NCBI RefSeq assembly: GCF_013314975.1
Contig: NZ_JABTYH010000003.1
Coordinates: 124,001-188,000 of the forward strand
Origin: Pseudarthrobacter oxydans
GTDB lineage: Bacteria > Actinomycetota > Actinomycetes > Actinomycetales > Micrococcaceae
DNA: 64,000 bases
Direction of reading: 5' to 3'
Shown: positions 24,786-32,808 of the stretch, one piece after another
Numbering within the stretch: position 1 is the first letter of the stretch
Layout: each line of letters opens with the position of its first letter
Notes under the pieces: model-generated
Told to the model about the DNA's origin: nothing
What the model saw: the letters and a program-made list of their open reading frames with translations, nothing else
The model's database searches: none
Program-made: the position numbers and the translations under genes

Positions 24786-24791
24786 AGCCTA
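24786..24791 (-). promoter_or_regulatory. -10 box of leaderless GNAT gene
   Basis: Minus-strand TAGGCT, six bases, then ATG at 24779. Confidence 0.5.
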
Positions 24792-24821
24792 GCCGATGGG
24801 CGCCGGTTCGGCCTGTCACGG

Positions 24822-25616
24822 TCAGGCGGGAACGTCCCAGCTGATGTGGCGGCGGACGTCGGTCAGGTTCATGGACTCGGCCAGGAAAAGGTCGTCCAGC
24901 ATGTATTCGTCCACGGCAATAATCCGCAGCCAGTGGCCGTACTGGTCTGTTTCAGGCTCCAGTGAGCGGCTGGACACACAGACGCCGGTGCCCAGGTCCA
25001 CCCTGATCCTGGAGCGGCCCGGCATGCACAGGGGAGCGGCGGGGTCCGCCGGATGGTAGGCGGCGGTCGGGGCCACCACTCCCTCGAGCGCCGGCCGGCC
25101 TTCATGCTCAACTCGGCGGACATCCTGGACCTCCACCGGGTTGCTCCCGGGAAACTCGAGGGGCACGGGGGCGTTGCCGGCAAGCTCCACCGGATCCAGC
25201 GCCGCAGAGAAGCGTCCGTTTCCGAAGCCGGGCTCCCCGTAGGCCGCCTCCGGGCGCCGCCGCACCAGGCCGAGGTCGTCATAAACGGGCGTCACCAGGT
25301 GGGGCGGCAGGAGCCAGGATTTCCGGGTGGAGCTGATGTAGAGCCCGTCCCGGGAATCGTTGATCCCCGTGGTGCTGTGGAGGACCAGTCCCTCCGGGCT
25401 TTCCAGGCGCAGGGCTCCGGGGCGCCGCAGCCAGGCGCGGACCAGGGGAGCCGCAGGGCTGGGAGCTTCCGCGAAGGGTTCATTCCAGTATTCGAAGCGC
25501 AGCGACTGCCATTTCCAGGGAGAGGACCGGCACAGGTTGCGGAACATGGCTGCTAGGTCCGCGGGGGCAGCTCCACTGTCCGGATCCGGCCGGTGCCGGA
25601 AGTCCCACGTCGCCAT
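24822..25616 (-). CDS. conserved hypothetical protein
   Basis: 264-aa soluble protein that I cannot assign to a characterised family. It lacks a signal peptide and membrane helices; it is rich in Trp, Arg and Pro, with repeated short beta-strand-like stretches (LRLESPEGLVLHS, SRIRVDLGTGVCVSS). The start was moved to ATG 25616 because minus-strand TAAACT lies exactly six bases upstream, whereas GTG 25622 would begin directly at the box. It is divergent from the prepilin peptidase gene. Confidence 0.65.
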   Translation of the reverse strand: MATWDFRHRPDPDSGAAPADLAAMFRNLCRSSPWKWQSLRFEYWNEPFAEAPSPAAPLVRAWLRRPGALRLESPEGLVLHSTTGINDSRDGLYISSTRKSWLLPPHLVTPVYDDLGLVRRRPEAAYGEPGFGNGRFSAALDPVELAGNAPVPLEFPGSNPVEVQDVRRVEHEGRPALEGVVAPTAAYHPADPAAPLCMPGRSRIRVDLGTGVCVSSRSLEPETDQYGHWLRIIAVDEYMLDDLFLAESMNLTDVRRHISWDVPA

Positions 25617-25622
25617 ATCCAC

Positions 25623-25628
25623 AGTTTA
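25623..25628 (-). promoter_or_regulatory. -10 box of leaderless hypothetical gene
   Basis: Minus-strand TAAACT, six bases, then ATG at 25616. Confidence 0.5.
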
Positions 25629-25662
25629 CGCGCGGGCTGTGCGTTGGCGGGTGGAAATCCAG

Positions 25663-25668
25663 TAGCAT
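25663..25668 (+). promoter_or_regulatory. -10 box of leaderless prepilin peptidase gene
   Basis: TAGCAT, six bases, then GTG at 25675. Confidence 0.5.
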
Positions 25669-25674
25669 CCGAGG

Positions 25675-26223
25675 GTGATCCATCGACTGGGCGAACTATG
25701 GCAGCACACTCCGCCGGCCTTCTGGCTGGTGCTTGCCGCGTGCGCCTATTTCGCGGTGATGGCCGTCCGGCTCACGGTGATCGACGTTCGGCACCATCTG
25801 CTGCCGAACAGGATCGTTTTTCCGTCCTATGCCGTGGCCGGCGTCCTGCTCCTGGCGGCGGCAGCCTTCGCCGGGGCGGGCTCCGGCCAGGGTTCTGCTG
25901 GTCCTGTCGCAGGCCTTGGGTTCCAGCCGGTGCTCCGGGTGGTGGCCGGGGCGGCCATCCTGTGGCTCTTCTACTTCATCCTCCGGCTGGTGTACCCGCC
26001 GGGTATGGGCTTCGGGGACGTTAAACTCGCCGGGGTCCTGGGGATGTACCTCGGCTACCTCGGGTGGGGTCATCTGTTTGCGGGCACGTTCCTGGCCTTC
26101 CTCCTGGGTGGCCTCTGGTCCGTCGCACTCCTGGTGGCCCGCAGGGGAACCCTTAAATCGTCCATCCCCTTCGGTCCGTTCATGCTCGCCGGAGCCGCAG
26201 CGGCGATGCTGCTTCCGGCCTGA
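25675..26223 (+). CDS. A24 family prepilin peptidase
   Basis: Aspartic membrane protease (182 aa) that trims class III signal peptides of type IV pilin or Tad/Flp proteins. Seen: first catalytic Asp in TVIDVRHHLLPN and second in GMGFGDVKLAG, with about five helices. It has only the peptidase domain and lacks the N-terminal methyltransferase/Cys domain of full PilD, as in TadV-like enzymes. No pilin or secretion genes are in the window. GTG start, leaderless. Confidence 0.88.
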   Translation: MIHRLGELWQHTPPAFWLVLAACAYFAVMAVRLTVIDVRHHLLPNRIVFPSYAVAGVLLLAAAAFAGAGSGQGSAGPVAGLGFQPVLRVVAGAAILWLFYFILRLVYPPGMGFGDVKLAGVLGMYLGYLGWGHLFAGTFLAFLLGGLWSVALLVARRGTLKSSIPFGPFMLAGAAAAMLLPA

Positions 26224-26278
26224 CCTTCAGCAGCCAGGATGAGGGAGTCCAGGCAGCCGACGCGGAGAAACAGTTCGA

Positions 26279-26284
26279 TAGGCT
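26279..26284 (+). promoter_or_regulatory. -10 box of leaderless NUDIX gene
   Basis: TAGGCT, six bases, then ATG at 26291. Confidence 0.5.
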
Positions 26285-26290
26285 GGCTCA

Positions 26291-26761
26291 ATGCCTGCGC
26301 CTGACTATGTCCTGAAGCTTCGCAAGAAAATCGGCAATGATCCCCTGTGGGTCCCGGGGGTGCGGGGCGTGGTGGTGGACGCCGCGGGCCGCGTGCTGCT
26401 GGCCCAACGGACGGATAACAGGCAGTGGGCCCTGGTGAGCGGCATGCTCGAGCCGGGTGAACAGCCTGCCCGCGGGCTGGTGCGGGAAATCTTTGAGGAA
26501 ACGGCGGTGGTGGCCGAACCGGAGCGCGTGGTGTCTGTGGGCGCCGTGGGTCCCTTTACTTATCCCAACGGCGATGTGTGCGAGTTCCTGGACGTTGTGT
26601 TCCTCTGCCGCTACGTCTCCGGGACTGCCCGGGTGAACGATGACGAGTCAGTGGCCGTCGGCTGGTTTGGAATCGACGAACTGCCCGAACTCATGGCCGG
26701 ACACCTCACGAGCATCCACCGTGCCCTTGCGCCGGCCGAGGCCGCGCACTTCGAGCCATGA
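26291..26761 (+). CDS. NUDIX hydrolase
   Basis: 156-aa pyrophosphohydrolase with an intact Nudix box beginning GMLEPGEQPARGLVREIFEE (about residues 53-72). Members cleave nucleoside diphosphates linked to another group, such as oxidised nucleotides, ADP-ribose or NADH; the substrate is not predictable here. The N-terminus KLRKKIGNDPLWVPGVRGVV is common in actinobacterial homologues. A hairpin at 26799-26831 follows. Confidence 0.9.
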   Translation: MPAPDYVLKLRKKIGNDPLWVPGVRGVVVDAAGRVLLAQRTDNRQWALVSGMLEPGEQPARGLVREIFEETAVVAEPERVVSVGAVGPFTYPNGDVCEFLDVVFLCRYVSGTARVNDDESVAVGWFGIDELPELMAGHLTSIHRALAPAEAAHFEP

Positions 26762-26798
26762 CCGAACCATCGCCGCCTTATCGTGAGGAAGCACAACA

Positions 26799-26831
26799 GG
26801 GGCGCCCCAACCCCCAGGATTGCGGCGCCCC
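26799..26831 (+). terminator. hairpin after the NUDIX gene
   Basis: GGGGCGCC and GGCGCCCC arms with a 17-base loop lie 38 bases after the stop; no T-run. Confidence 0.4.
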
Positions 26832-26883
26832 TGCCCAGGTGCCTGGCAGCCCTGCTGCGTTATGGCCGGCAGGACGACGGCGG

Positions 26884-27085
26884 TCAGGTGCGCTGGGGAT
26901 CAGGCCTGCATATCAGGCCCAGGCTGGCGCCGAAGACGAACAGCTGGACGCAAATGACCCAGATGGATGTGCCCATCAGGCCGGCCATCATGGGCAGCAT
27001 CAGAAGGCCGGACTCAGCCGCGGAGGAGCCTGAGGACGTTTGCAGGAAGGTGGGCACGAACGCTAGCGCGGAGAACATGCCCAGC
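26884..27085 (-). pseudogene. MFS (DHA2-type) drug transporter remnant
   Basis: Reading the minus strand from about 27085 gives GLGMFSALAFVPTFLQ then SAAESGLLMLPMMAGLMGTSI, typical of the middle of 14-helix DHA2 exporters, and then jumps directly to VICVQLFVFGASLGLI, which belongs to a later helix. It stops soon after. Most of the expected 480-500 residues are gone, through at least two internal or flanking deletions. No start codon context is present. Confidence 0.7.
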
Positions 27086-27398
27086 CCAGGGGTGAAGCCA
27101 GGGCGACATCCCGGGCGAACTGGGCTTCCCGCTGCTCGGCTACTCCGATGATCCGGAGGATCAGCTGCGGCTCCTTCCTGACGACGCCGATGAGCTGGCG
27201 GGTTTCCTCCTCCGAGGCGGCCATGTGCTCGGACAGTTTCAGGGAAAGCCGGACGAGGTCCTGGAACAGCGTGGGGGAGATTTCCCCGGCGGGCGATGCG
27301 TGCCCGCCCGCGATGAATTCCTCCAGGACGTCTGCGGGAATGTCATCGTCGATGTGGCCAAGGACCGCGTCTTCCTTGGTGGGGAAGCTAAACTCCAC
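27086..27398 (-). pseudogene. TetR-family regulator remnant (C-terminal part)
   Basis: The frame opens inside the end of a TetR DNA-binding domain (FSFPTKEDAVLG resembles the usual YFPTKEDAVLG) and continues through a TetR ligand domain (SEHMAASEEETRQLIGVV, EPQLILRIIGVAEQREAQF). The helix-turn-helix N-terminus is missing; in its place stands the fumC terminator. At the other end it is fused to the transporter fragment. An adjacent repressor/exporter pair has evidently been eroded by deletions. Confidence 0.7.
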
Positions 27399-27399
27399 A

Positions 27400-27452
27400 G
27401 CACGACGTCGGCCGCCCGCCTTCGCTGGGAAGGTGGGCGGCCGACGTCGTGC
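27400..27452 (-). terminator. fumC terminator
   Basis: An 18-bp perfect stem (GCACGACGTCGGCCGCCC and complement) lies 43 bases past the fumC stop. It sits at the deletion edge of the TetR remnant. No U-run follows on the minus strand. Confidence 0.65.
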
Positions 27453-27494
27453 TTTAGGTGGGGCCTTTTGCCGGCGGGCCGGCGGTGGAAAGGC

Positions 27495-28922
27495 TTAGGC
27501 CTTGTGGGCCGGAGCCGTCATGGTGGTGACATCCAGGGCCTTGTCCAGGTCCGCTTCCGAAACCTGGCCCTCGCCGTCGCCGACGAAGCCCAGCTTCTCG
27601 GTGGCCTGGCGGACGGTCAGGCCCTCCGCCACAGCCGTTTTGGCGATCTTGGCCGCGTTCTCGTAGCCGATGTACTTGTTCAGCGGGGTCACGATGGACG
27701 GGGATGCCTCGGCCAGGAAGCGGGCACGCTCCACGTTCGCGGTGATGCCGTCGATCATCTTGTCCGCCATGACCCGGCTGGTGTTGGCGAGCAGGCGGAT
27801 GGATTCCAGCAGGTTGGACGCCATGACCGGGATGCCCACGTTCAGCTCGAACGCACCGTTCGTGCCGGACCAGGCGATGGCGGTGTCGTTGCCGATGACT
27901 TGGGCTGCCACCATGATCGAGGCTTCGCAGATGACCGGGTTGACCTTGCCGGGCATGATGGACGAGCCGGGCTGCAGGTCCGGGATGGCGATCTCGCCGA
28001 GGCCCGTGTTGGGGCCCGAGCCCATCCAGCGGAGGTCGTTGTTGATCTTCATGAAGGAGATCGCGATGTTGCGCAGCTGGCTGGACGCTTCGATGAGGCC
28101 GTCGCGGTTGGCCTGCGCCTCGAAGTGGTCGCGTGCCTCGGTCAGCGGCAGGCCCGTGTCCGTGGCCAGCAGTTCGATGACGCGCTCGGGGAACCCGGCG
28201 GGCGTGTTGATGCCGGTGCCCACCGCCGTGCCGCCCAGCGGAACCTCGGCCACGCGGGGGAGGGACGCGTTGATGCGCTCGATGCCGTAGCGGACCTGGG
28301 CTGCGTAGCCGCCGAACTCCTGGCCAAGGGTGACCGGCGTGGCATCCATCAGGTGGGTGCGGCCGGACTTGACCACGTTCTTGAATTCAACGGCCTTGCG
28401 CTCCAGCGATTCGGCCAGGTAGCCGAGTGCGGGGATCAGGTCGTTGATCAGGGCGGAGGTCGCAGCAACGTGCACGGACGTGGGGAAAACGTCGTTGGAG
28501 GACTGCGAGGCGTTGACGTGGTCGTTCGGGTGGACAACCTTGTCGCTGCCGGCCGCCTTGAGGGCGCGGGTGGCCAGCTCGGCGATCACCTCGTTGGTGT
28601 TCATGTTGGAGGACGTGCCGGAGCCGGTCTGGAAGACGTCGATGGGGAAGTCGCCGTCGTACTTGCCCGTTGCCACCTGGTCCGCGGCCTCTGCAATTGC
28701 TGTGGCCAGCTCGCCGTCGAGCACACCCAGTTCAGCGTTGGCCTGGGCGGCAGCCTTCTTGACCCGGGCCAGCGCCTCAATGTGCGCAGGCTCCAGGGTC
28801 TTGCCGGAAATCGGGAAGTTCTCCACTGCCCGCTGCGTCTGCGCGCGGTACAGTGCGTTCACGGGGACGCGGACTTCGCCCATCGTGTCATGTTCAATGC
28901 GGAACTCTTCAGTGGAAGTCAT
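27495..28922 (-). CDS. fumC: class II fumarate hydratase
   Basis: Iron-independent fumarase interconverting fumarate and malate in the TCA cycle; a homotetramer in the cytoplasm. Seen: [14 protein letters not shown], the [17 protein letters not shown] active-site region, and the superfamily signature [11 protein letters not shown]. 475 aa is normal. The ATG is preceded by a leaderless promoter. Fumarase followed by glpX nearby is an order shared with M. tuberculosis (Rv1098c-Rv1099c), here with a carbonic anhydrase inserted. Confidence 0.96.
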   Translation of the reverse strand: MTSTEEFRIEHDTMGEVRVPVNALYRAQTQRAVENFPISGKTLEPAHIEALARVKKAAAQANAELGVLDGELATAIAEAADQVATGKYDGDFPIDVFQTGSGTSSNMNTNEVIAELATRALKAAGSDKVVHPNDHVNASQSSNDVFPTSVHVAATSALINDLIPALGYLAESLERKAVEFKNVVKSGRTHLMDATPVTLGQEFGGYAAQVRYGIERINASLPRVAEVPLGGTAVGTGINTPAGFPERVIELLATDTGLPLTEARDHFEAQANRDGLIEASSQLRNIAISFMKINNDLRWMGSGPNTGLGEIAIPDLQPGSSIMPGKVNPVICEASIMVAAQVIGNDTAIAWSGTNGAFELNVGIPVMASNLLESIRLLANTSRVMADKMIDGITANVERARFLAEASPSIVTPLNKYIGYENAAKIAKTAVAEGLTVRQATEKLGFVGDGEGQVSEADLDKALDVTTMTAPAHKA

Positions 28923-28928
28923 GGGGCT

Positions 28929-28934
28929 AGCTTA
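28929..28934 (-). promoter_or_regulatory. -10 box of leaderless fumC
   Basis: Minus-strand TAAGCT, six bases, then ATG at 28922. Confidence 0.5.
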
Positions 28935-29009
28935 GGACGCCCGGGCGCCGCACCGAAAACCGTGAACTGCTTGCTACACGCCGCCGCCGAAGCCGTTCCG
29001 GAAGGCCCC

Positions 29010-29624
29010 TTAGAGCTCGCCGATTCCGGAAACAAGGTTCGCACGGCCCTCAGCCAGGCTGTACGAAAGGCCGATCACGGCAGCCTTGCCTGACCCGATT
29101 GCGTCGGAAATCACACGGGAGCTGTCCACGAGCCGTTCCGAGGTCTGCTTGACGTGCTCCACCACCATGTCGTTGACGTCGGTCTGCTCGTTGCGCAGCG
29201 ACGTCAGGACGGACGGCGTGATCCGTTCCACGAGGTCCCGGATGAAGCCTGCCGGCATCTGGCCGGTCTCCACGGCCGACTTCGTGGCGCTCACGGCACC
29301 GCAGCTGTCGTGCCCGAGGATCACGATCAGCGGCACCCCCAGCACGCCGATGCTGTATTCGAGGGACCCCAGGACGGCGTCGTCGATCACCTGGCCTGCG
29401 GTCCTGACGACGAAGACATCGCCCAGGCCGACGTCGAAAATGATTTCAGCGGCGAGCCGGGAATCGGAGCAGCCGAAGATCACGGCGAACGGGTGCTGGT
29501 TCTCCACCAGCGAGGAGCGGCGGGACGCATCCTGGTTGGGGTGGGAGGTCTCACCGTTGACAAAACGTTCATTGCCTTCGCGCAGCCGGCGCCAGGCGAG
29601 TGCGGGAGTCAGGTAGGTAGTCAC
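29010..29624 (-). CDS. beta-carbonic anhydrase
   Basis: Zinc enzyme interconverting CO2 and bicarbonate. Seen: zinc ligands Cys52 and Asp54-Arg56 dyad in FGCSDSRLAAE, then His105 and Cys108 in LGHDSCGAV. 204 aa fits the bacterial beta class. Likely cytoplasmic; no signal peptide. GTG start fixed by a leaderless promoter. Confidence 0.93.
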   Translation of the reverse strand: MTTYLTPALAWRRLREGNERFVNGETSHPNQDASRRSSLVENQHPFAVIFGCSDSRLAAEIIFDVGLGDVFVVRTAGQVIDDAVLGSLEYSIGVLGVPLIVILGHDSCGAVSATKSAVETGQMPAGFIRDLVERITPSVLTSLRNEQTDVNDMVVEHVKQTSERLVDSSRVISDAIGSGKAAVIGLSYSLAEGRANLVSGIGEL

Positions 29625-29630
29625 GCGCCT

Positions 29631-29636
29631 ACCTTA
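29631..29636 (-). promoter_or_regulatory. -10 box of leaderless carbonic anhydrase gene
   Basis: Minus-strand TAAGGT, six bases, then GTG at 29624. Confidence 0.5.
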
Positions 29637-30314
29637 CGGCGCTGCGGCGGGGGAGGGTGAAACTGTGACAGCCGGGTTGCTTTCCAGGGATTTGACGACG
29701 GCGTCCGCGAGGGCGGCGAATTCGTCCAGCTGGGCCTCCCCGGACAGAACAACGGTAGTCCCGCGGTAGTCCAGCACCAGGGATTTCTCACCCTTGCCGG
29801 TGTCCCGAAGTTCCCATTCCTGCCCGCCGGCGTTCCGGGAGCCGGTGACGGGTGCGTTGCGCGTCTGCTGCAGCAGCCAGGTGGGGTTCGCGTTCCTGGT
29901 CTGGACCAGCCCGATGAAGGACTCCTTGGGCGTCAGGTATCCCGCTTCCCAGGTGGGGACGCCGTTGCCGGTGCCGGCTTCCCACCGGGCGTAGTTGGGG
30001 CGGAAGCTGTCGCCGGTGTCGGGCGCGACGGGTGTGAATCCTGCCACATCCGTGGCATTCCGCGAGACGGCTGCCACGTCGATGTTCGGCCGGTAGCCAT
30101 CGCTCCTGGGCAGTGGATTCATGAGGATGATGGGCAGGAACGCGGCAATGCTCACCACCAGGGCGATGATCATTCCGATGACCGAGGCGTTGGCACGCTT
30201 GGCGGCAGCAGCCGGAATGACAGGCTTTACCGGCCCATTCCCTGCCGCAGCGCCGGACCCGCCGTTGCCCTCGGATCCGGCCGGCTCTGGGCTGGGACTG
30301 GTCTTTTCCTGCAT
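29634..30314 (-). CDS. DUF4245 family membrane protein
   Basis: 226-aa protein with a Gly/Pro/Ser-rich cytoplasmic N-terminus, one membrane helix (ASVIGMIIALVVSIAAFLPI) and an extracytoplasmic domain of the DUF4245 type ending in a Ser/Pro/Ala tail. Function unknown; its M. tuberculosis counterpart Rv1100 also adjoins glpX. The start at 30314 is chosen for AGAGGGG upstream; a longer frame to 30530 would overlap the glpX start region and has no ribosome site. Confidence 0.8.
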   Translation of the reverse strand: MQEKTSPSPEPAGSEGNGGSGAAAGNGPVKPVIPAAAAKRANASVIGMIIALVVSIAAFLPIILMNPLPRSDGYRPNIDVAAVSRNATDVAGFTPVAPDTGDSFRPNYARWEAGTGNGVPTWEAGYLTPKESFIGLVQTRNANPTWLLQQTRNAPVTGSRNAGGQEWELRDTGKGEKSLVLDYRGTTVVLSGEAQLDEFAALADAVVKSLESNPAVTVSPSPAAAP

Positions 30315-30523
30315 GTCATTCACCCCTCTATAGTCGCCCATGCCGGCAGCCAACTTCCATTTGGGCGCTCCAGGCCCCTGGCCGCCGTCGCCGGTACATT
30401 GCGCGGGCGCGTCATCCGCCACCCCGTTGAGCGGCTCGCGACTATGATCGGTAGCAGAGGAATCACCGCGCTGCTGCACCGGCGGGGCGGGTTTTATGAT
30501 CGCCACTCGAAGAAGAGGTTCAC

Positions 30524-31561
30524 GTGTCACCAGCGTCCATGACCCAGAAGTACTCCACGATCTCCCCGTCGCTTGCCGTAGGCATTGACGAGCCGGACCG
30601 CAACCTTGCCCTCGAGCTTGTCCGCGTGACCGAAGCCGCAGCCATCGCCGGCGGCCACTGGGTGGGCTTCGGCGACAAGAACAAGGCCGACGGCGCAGCA
30701 GTCGACGCCATGCGCTCCTTCCTCCAGACCGTCCACTTCAACGGCGTTGTGGTCATCGGTGAGGGCGAGAAGGACGAGGCCCCGATGCTCTTCAACGGAG
30801 AACGCGTCGGTGACGGCACCGGCCCCGAGTGCGACGTCGCCGTCGACCCCATCGACGGAACCCGCCTGACTGCCCTGGGCATCAACAACGCCCTGGCCGT
30901 CCTCGCCGTGGCCGAGCGCGGCTCCATGTTCGATCCTTCCGCCGTGTTCTACATGGAGAAGCTGGTTACCGGTCCCGAAGCCGCGGACATGGTGGACCTC
31001 CGCCTGCCGGTCAAGCAGAACCTGCACCTCATCGCCAAGGCGAAGGGCGTCAAGGTCAACCAGCTCAACGTCATGATCCTTGACCGCGACCGCCACAAGC
31101 CGCTGGTGGAGGAAATCCGCGAAGCCGGTGCGCGCACCAAGTTCATCATGGACGGCGACGTCGCCGGTGCCATCGCCGCAGCGCGCACCGGCACGGGCGT
31201 TGACGCGCTGATGGGCATCGGCGGCACGCCCGAAGGCATCGTTGCGGCCTGTGCCATCAAGTCCCTGGGCGGTGTCATCCAGGGCCGCCTCTGGCCCACC
31301 AGCGACGAAGAGAAGCAGAAGGCCATCGACGCCGGCCACGACCTGGAGCGGGTCCTCTCCACCAACGACCTCGTCTCCAGCGACAACTGCTACTTCGCCG
31401 CCACGGGCATCACCGACGGCGACCTCCTGAAGGGCGTCCGCTACTCCAAGGACAAGGTCCTCACCCAGTCCATCGTCATGCGTTCCAAGTCCGGCACCAT
31501 CCGCTTCGTTGACGGCGAGCACCGCGCCGACAAGTGGGAGGGCTACGCCCGCAAGAGCTGA
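30524..31561 (+). CDS. glpX: class II fructose-1,6-bisphosphatase
   Basis: Metal-dependent gluconeogenic phosphatase converting fructose-1,6-bisphosphate to fructose-6-phosphate. Seen: VVIGEGEKDEAPML and the metal motif DVAVDPIDGTRL, then GIGGTPEGIVAACAIKSLGG. 345 aa. GTG start with AAGAGG just upstream. Actinobacteria usually rely on this class alone. Confidence 0.95.
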   Translation: MSPASMTQKYSTISPSLAVGIDEPDRNLALELVRVTEAAAIAGGHWVGFGDKNKADGAAVDAMRSFLQTVHFNGVVVIGEGEKDEAPMLFNGERVGDGTGPECDVAVDPIDGTRLTALGINNALAVLAVAERGSMFDPSAVFYMEKLVTGPEAADMVDLRLPVKQNLHLIAKAKGVKVNQLNVMILDRDRHKPLVEEIREAGARTKFIMDGDVAGAIAAARTGTGVDALMGIGGTPEGIVAACAIKSLGGVIQGRLWPTSDEEKQKAIDAGHDLERVLSTNDLVSSDNCYFAATGITDGDLLKGVRYSKDKVLTQSIVMRSKSGTIRFVDGEHRADKWEGYARKS

Positions 31562-31578
31562 CGCCGGCGCGCTTGAAC

Positions 31579-31629
31579 GCCAGGCCCCCGGGAAGTGCGC
31601 AAGGCACTTCCCGGGGGCCTGGCCTTTTA
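31579..31629 (+). terminator. glpX terminator
   Basis: A 20-bp stem (GCCAGGCCCCCGGGAAGTGC and complement) is followed by CTTTTAA, 18 bases after the glpX stop. Confidence 0.85.
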
Positions 31630-31640
31630 AGCCCTTGGTA

Positions 31641-31646
31641 TAGGGT
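31641..31646 (+). promoter_or_regulatory. -10 box of leaderless FemX-like gene
   Basis: TAGGGT, seven bases, then ATG at 31654; it follows the glpX terminator at once. Confidence 0.45.
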
Positions 31647-31653
31647 TGAAGCC

Positions 31654-32709
31654 ATGATTCCTGCTGTTGTGCCCTGTACTGACCGCGCCCTCTGGGACGA
31701 CCACGTTGACCGGTTCCAGGGACATCCGCAACAGTTGTGGGGCTGGGGCGAAACCAAGGCCATGCACGGCTGGACCGTCGACCGCGTGCTCATCAACGAG
31801 GCCGGCACCACCATCGGCTGCGCCCAGCTGCTGGTCCGCCGCCTTCCGCTTCCCTTCCGGGCCCTGGTCTACATTCCGCGGGGCCCCATGTGCGCCCCGG
31901 AGAAGGCGCAGGCAGTCCTGAACCGGCTCGCCGAGCATGCTTCAGTCCGGCACCGTGGAGTCGCCCTGAGCATCGAACCCGACTGGGACCAGGACTCGGT
32001 GTTTGCAGGTGCCGTGGCCGCCGCAGGCTTCCGTCCGTCCGCCAACACGGTGCTGATTCCGCGCACGCTCATCCTCGACCTCACCAGGTCGGACGACGAG
32101 CTCATGGCGGACATGTCCAAGTCCACGCGGGCGAACATCCGCAAGGCAATGCGCAGCGACGTGGAGTTCCGCAAGGTGAAGAACGACGCCGAGCTTGAGC
32201 AGGTGCTCTCGATCTACCACGAGACCGCTGAACGCGCCGGGTTCGGGATCCACGAGGACCAGTACTACCGGGACATTTTCCGGAACATGGGAGATGGCTC
32301 ACCCATCATCGGGGCGTTCGACGGCGAGCAGCTGCTGGCGTTCGTCTGGCTCGCCAGGAGCGGCTCCACTGCCTTTGAGCTCTACGGCGGCGTGTCCGCG
32401 GAAGGCCAGAAACAGCGCGTCAACTACGGCGTGAAGTGGGCGGCCCTGCAGGCTATGCGGGAGGACGGCTGCCGCCGGTACGACTTCAACGGACTCCTCA
32501 ACGACGGCATCTCCGACTTCAAGAAGCAGTTCGCCAAGCACGAAAACATGCTCATGGGAACCTGGGAGAAGCCGCTTTCGCCGCTGTACCCCGCCTACGC
32601 CCAGGCCATGCCCCTGGCGCGCCGGGGACTGCAGACGGGACGGCGCGTCCTGAAGGCCGCTGCCGGGCGTGTACGCCCCCTGCTCCAACGGCTGCGCCCC
32701 GGCAACTAG
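31654..32709 (+). CDS. FemX/FemAB-type peptidoglycan bridge aminoacyltransferase
   Basis: Uses an aminoacyl-tRNA to add an amino acid to the peptidoglycan stem-peptide lysine (lipid II), the first step of interpeptide bridge building. Seen: two GNAT-like halves typical of the family, QQLWGWGETKAMHGW, MSKSTRANIRKAMRSDV and the C-terminal YDFNGLLNDGISDFKKQF motif. 351 aa without the extra coiled-coil of FemA. Arthrobacter-type walls (A3-alpha) have Ala/Ser/Thr bridges, so the amino acid is likely one of these. Confidence 0.9.
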   Translation: MIPAVVPCTDRALWDDHVDRFQGHPQQLWGWGETKAMHGWTVDRVLINEAGTTIGCAQLLVRRLPLPFRALVYIPRGPMCAPEKAQAVLNRLAEHASVRHRGVALSIEPDWDQDSVFAGAVAAAGFRPSANTVLIPRTLILDLTRSDDELMADMSKSTRANIRKAMRSDVEFRKVKNDAELEQVLSIYHETAERAGFGIHEDQYYRDIFRNMGDGSPIIGAFDGEQLLAFVWLARSGSTAFELYGGVSAEGQKQRVNYGVKWAALQAMREDGCRRYDFNGLLNDGISDFKKQFAKHENMLMGTWEKPLSPLYPAYAQAMPLARRGLQTGRRVLKAAAGRVRPLLQRLRPGN

Positions 32710-32734
32710 CGTCACCCACCAGCTGCGCTCAGCA

Positions 32735-32779
32735 AAAGGGCGACGGCGGCACCCCGCCCGGGTGCCGCCGTCGCCCTTT
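32735..32779. terminator. bidirectional terminator between FemX-like gene and manA
   Basis: A 19-bp stem AAAGGGCGACGGCGGCACC with its complement and loop CCGCCCG runs into TTT, between convergent genes. Confidence 0.85.
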
Positions 32780-32808
32780 GCCGTTGCCGCCTGAAGCGCC
32801 GCCGACTG

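Noticed and set aside
26611..26796. Short minus-strand frame over the end of the NUDIX gene as more of the MFS remnant
   Set aside because: A few hydrophobic residues near 26800 could be exporter C-terminus, but the match is too weak and most of the frame is antisense to the NUDIX gene.
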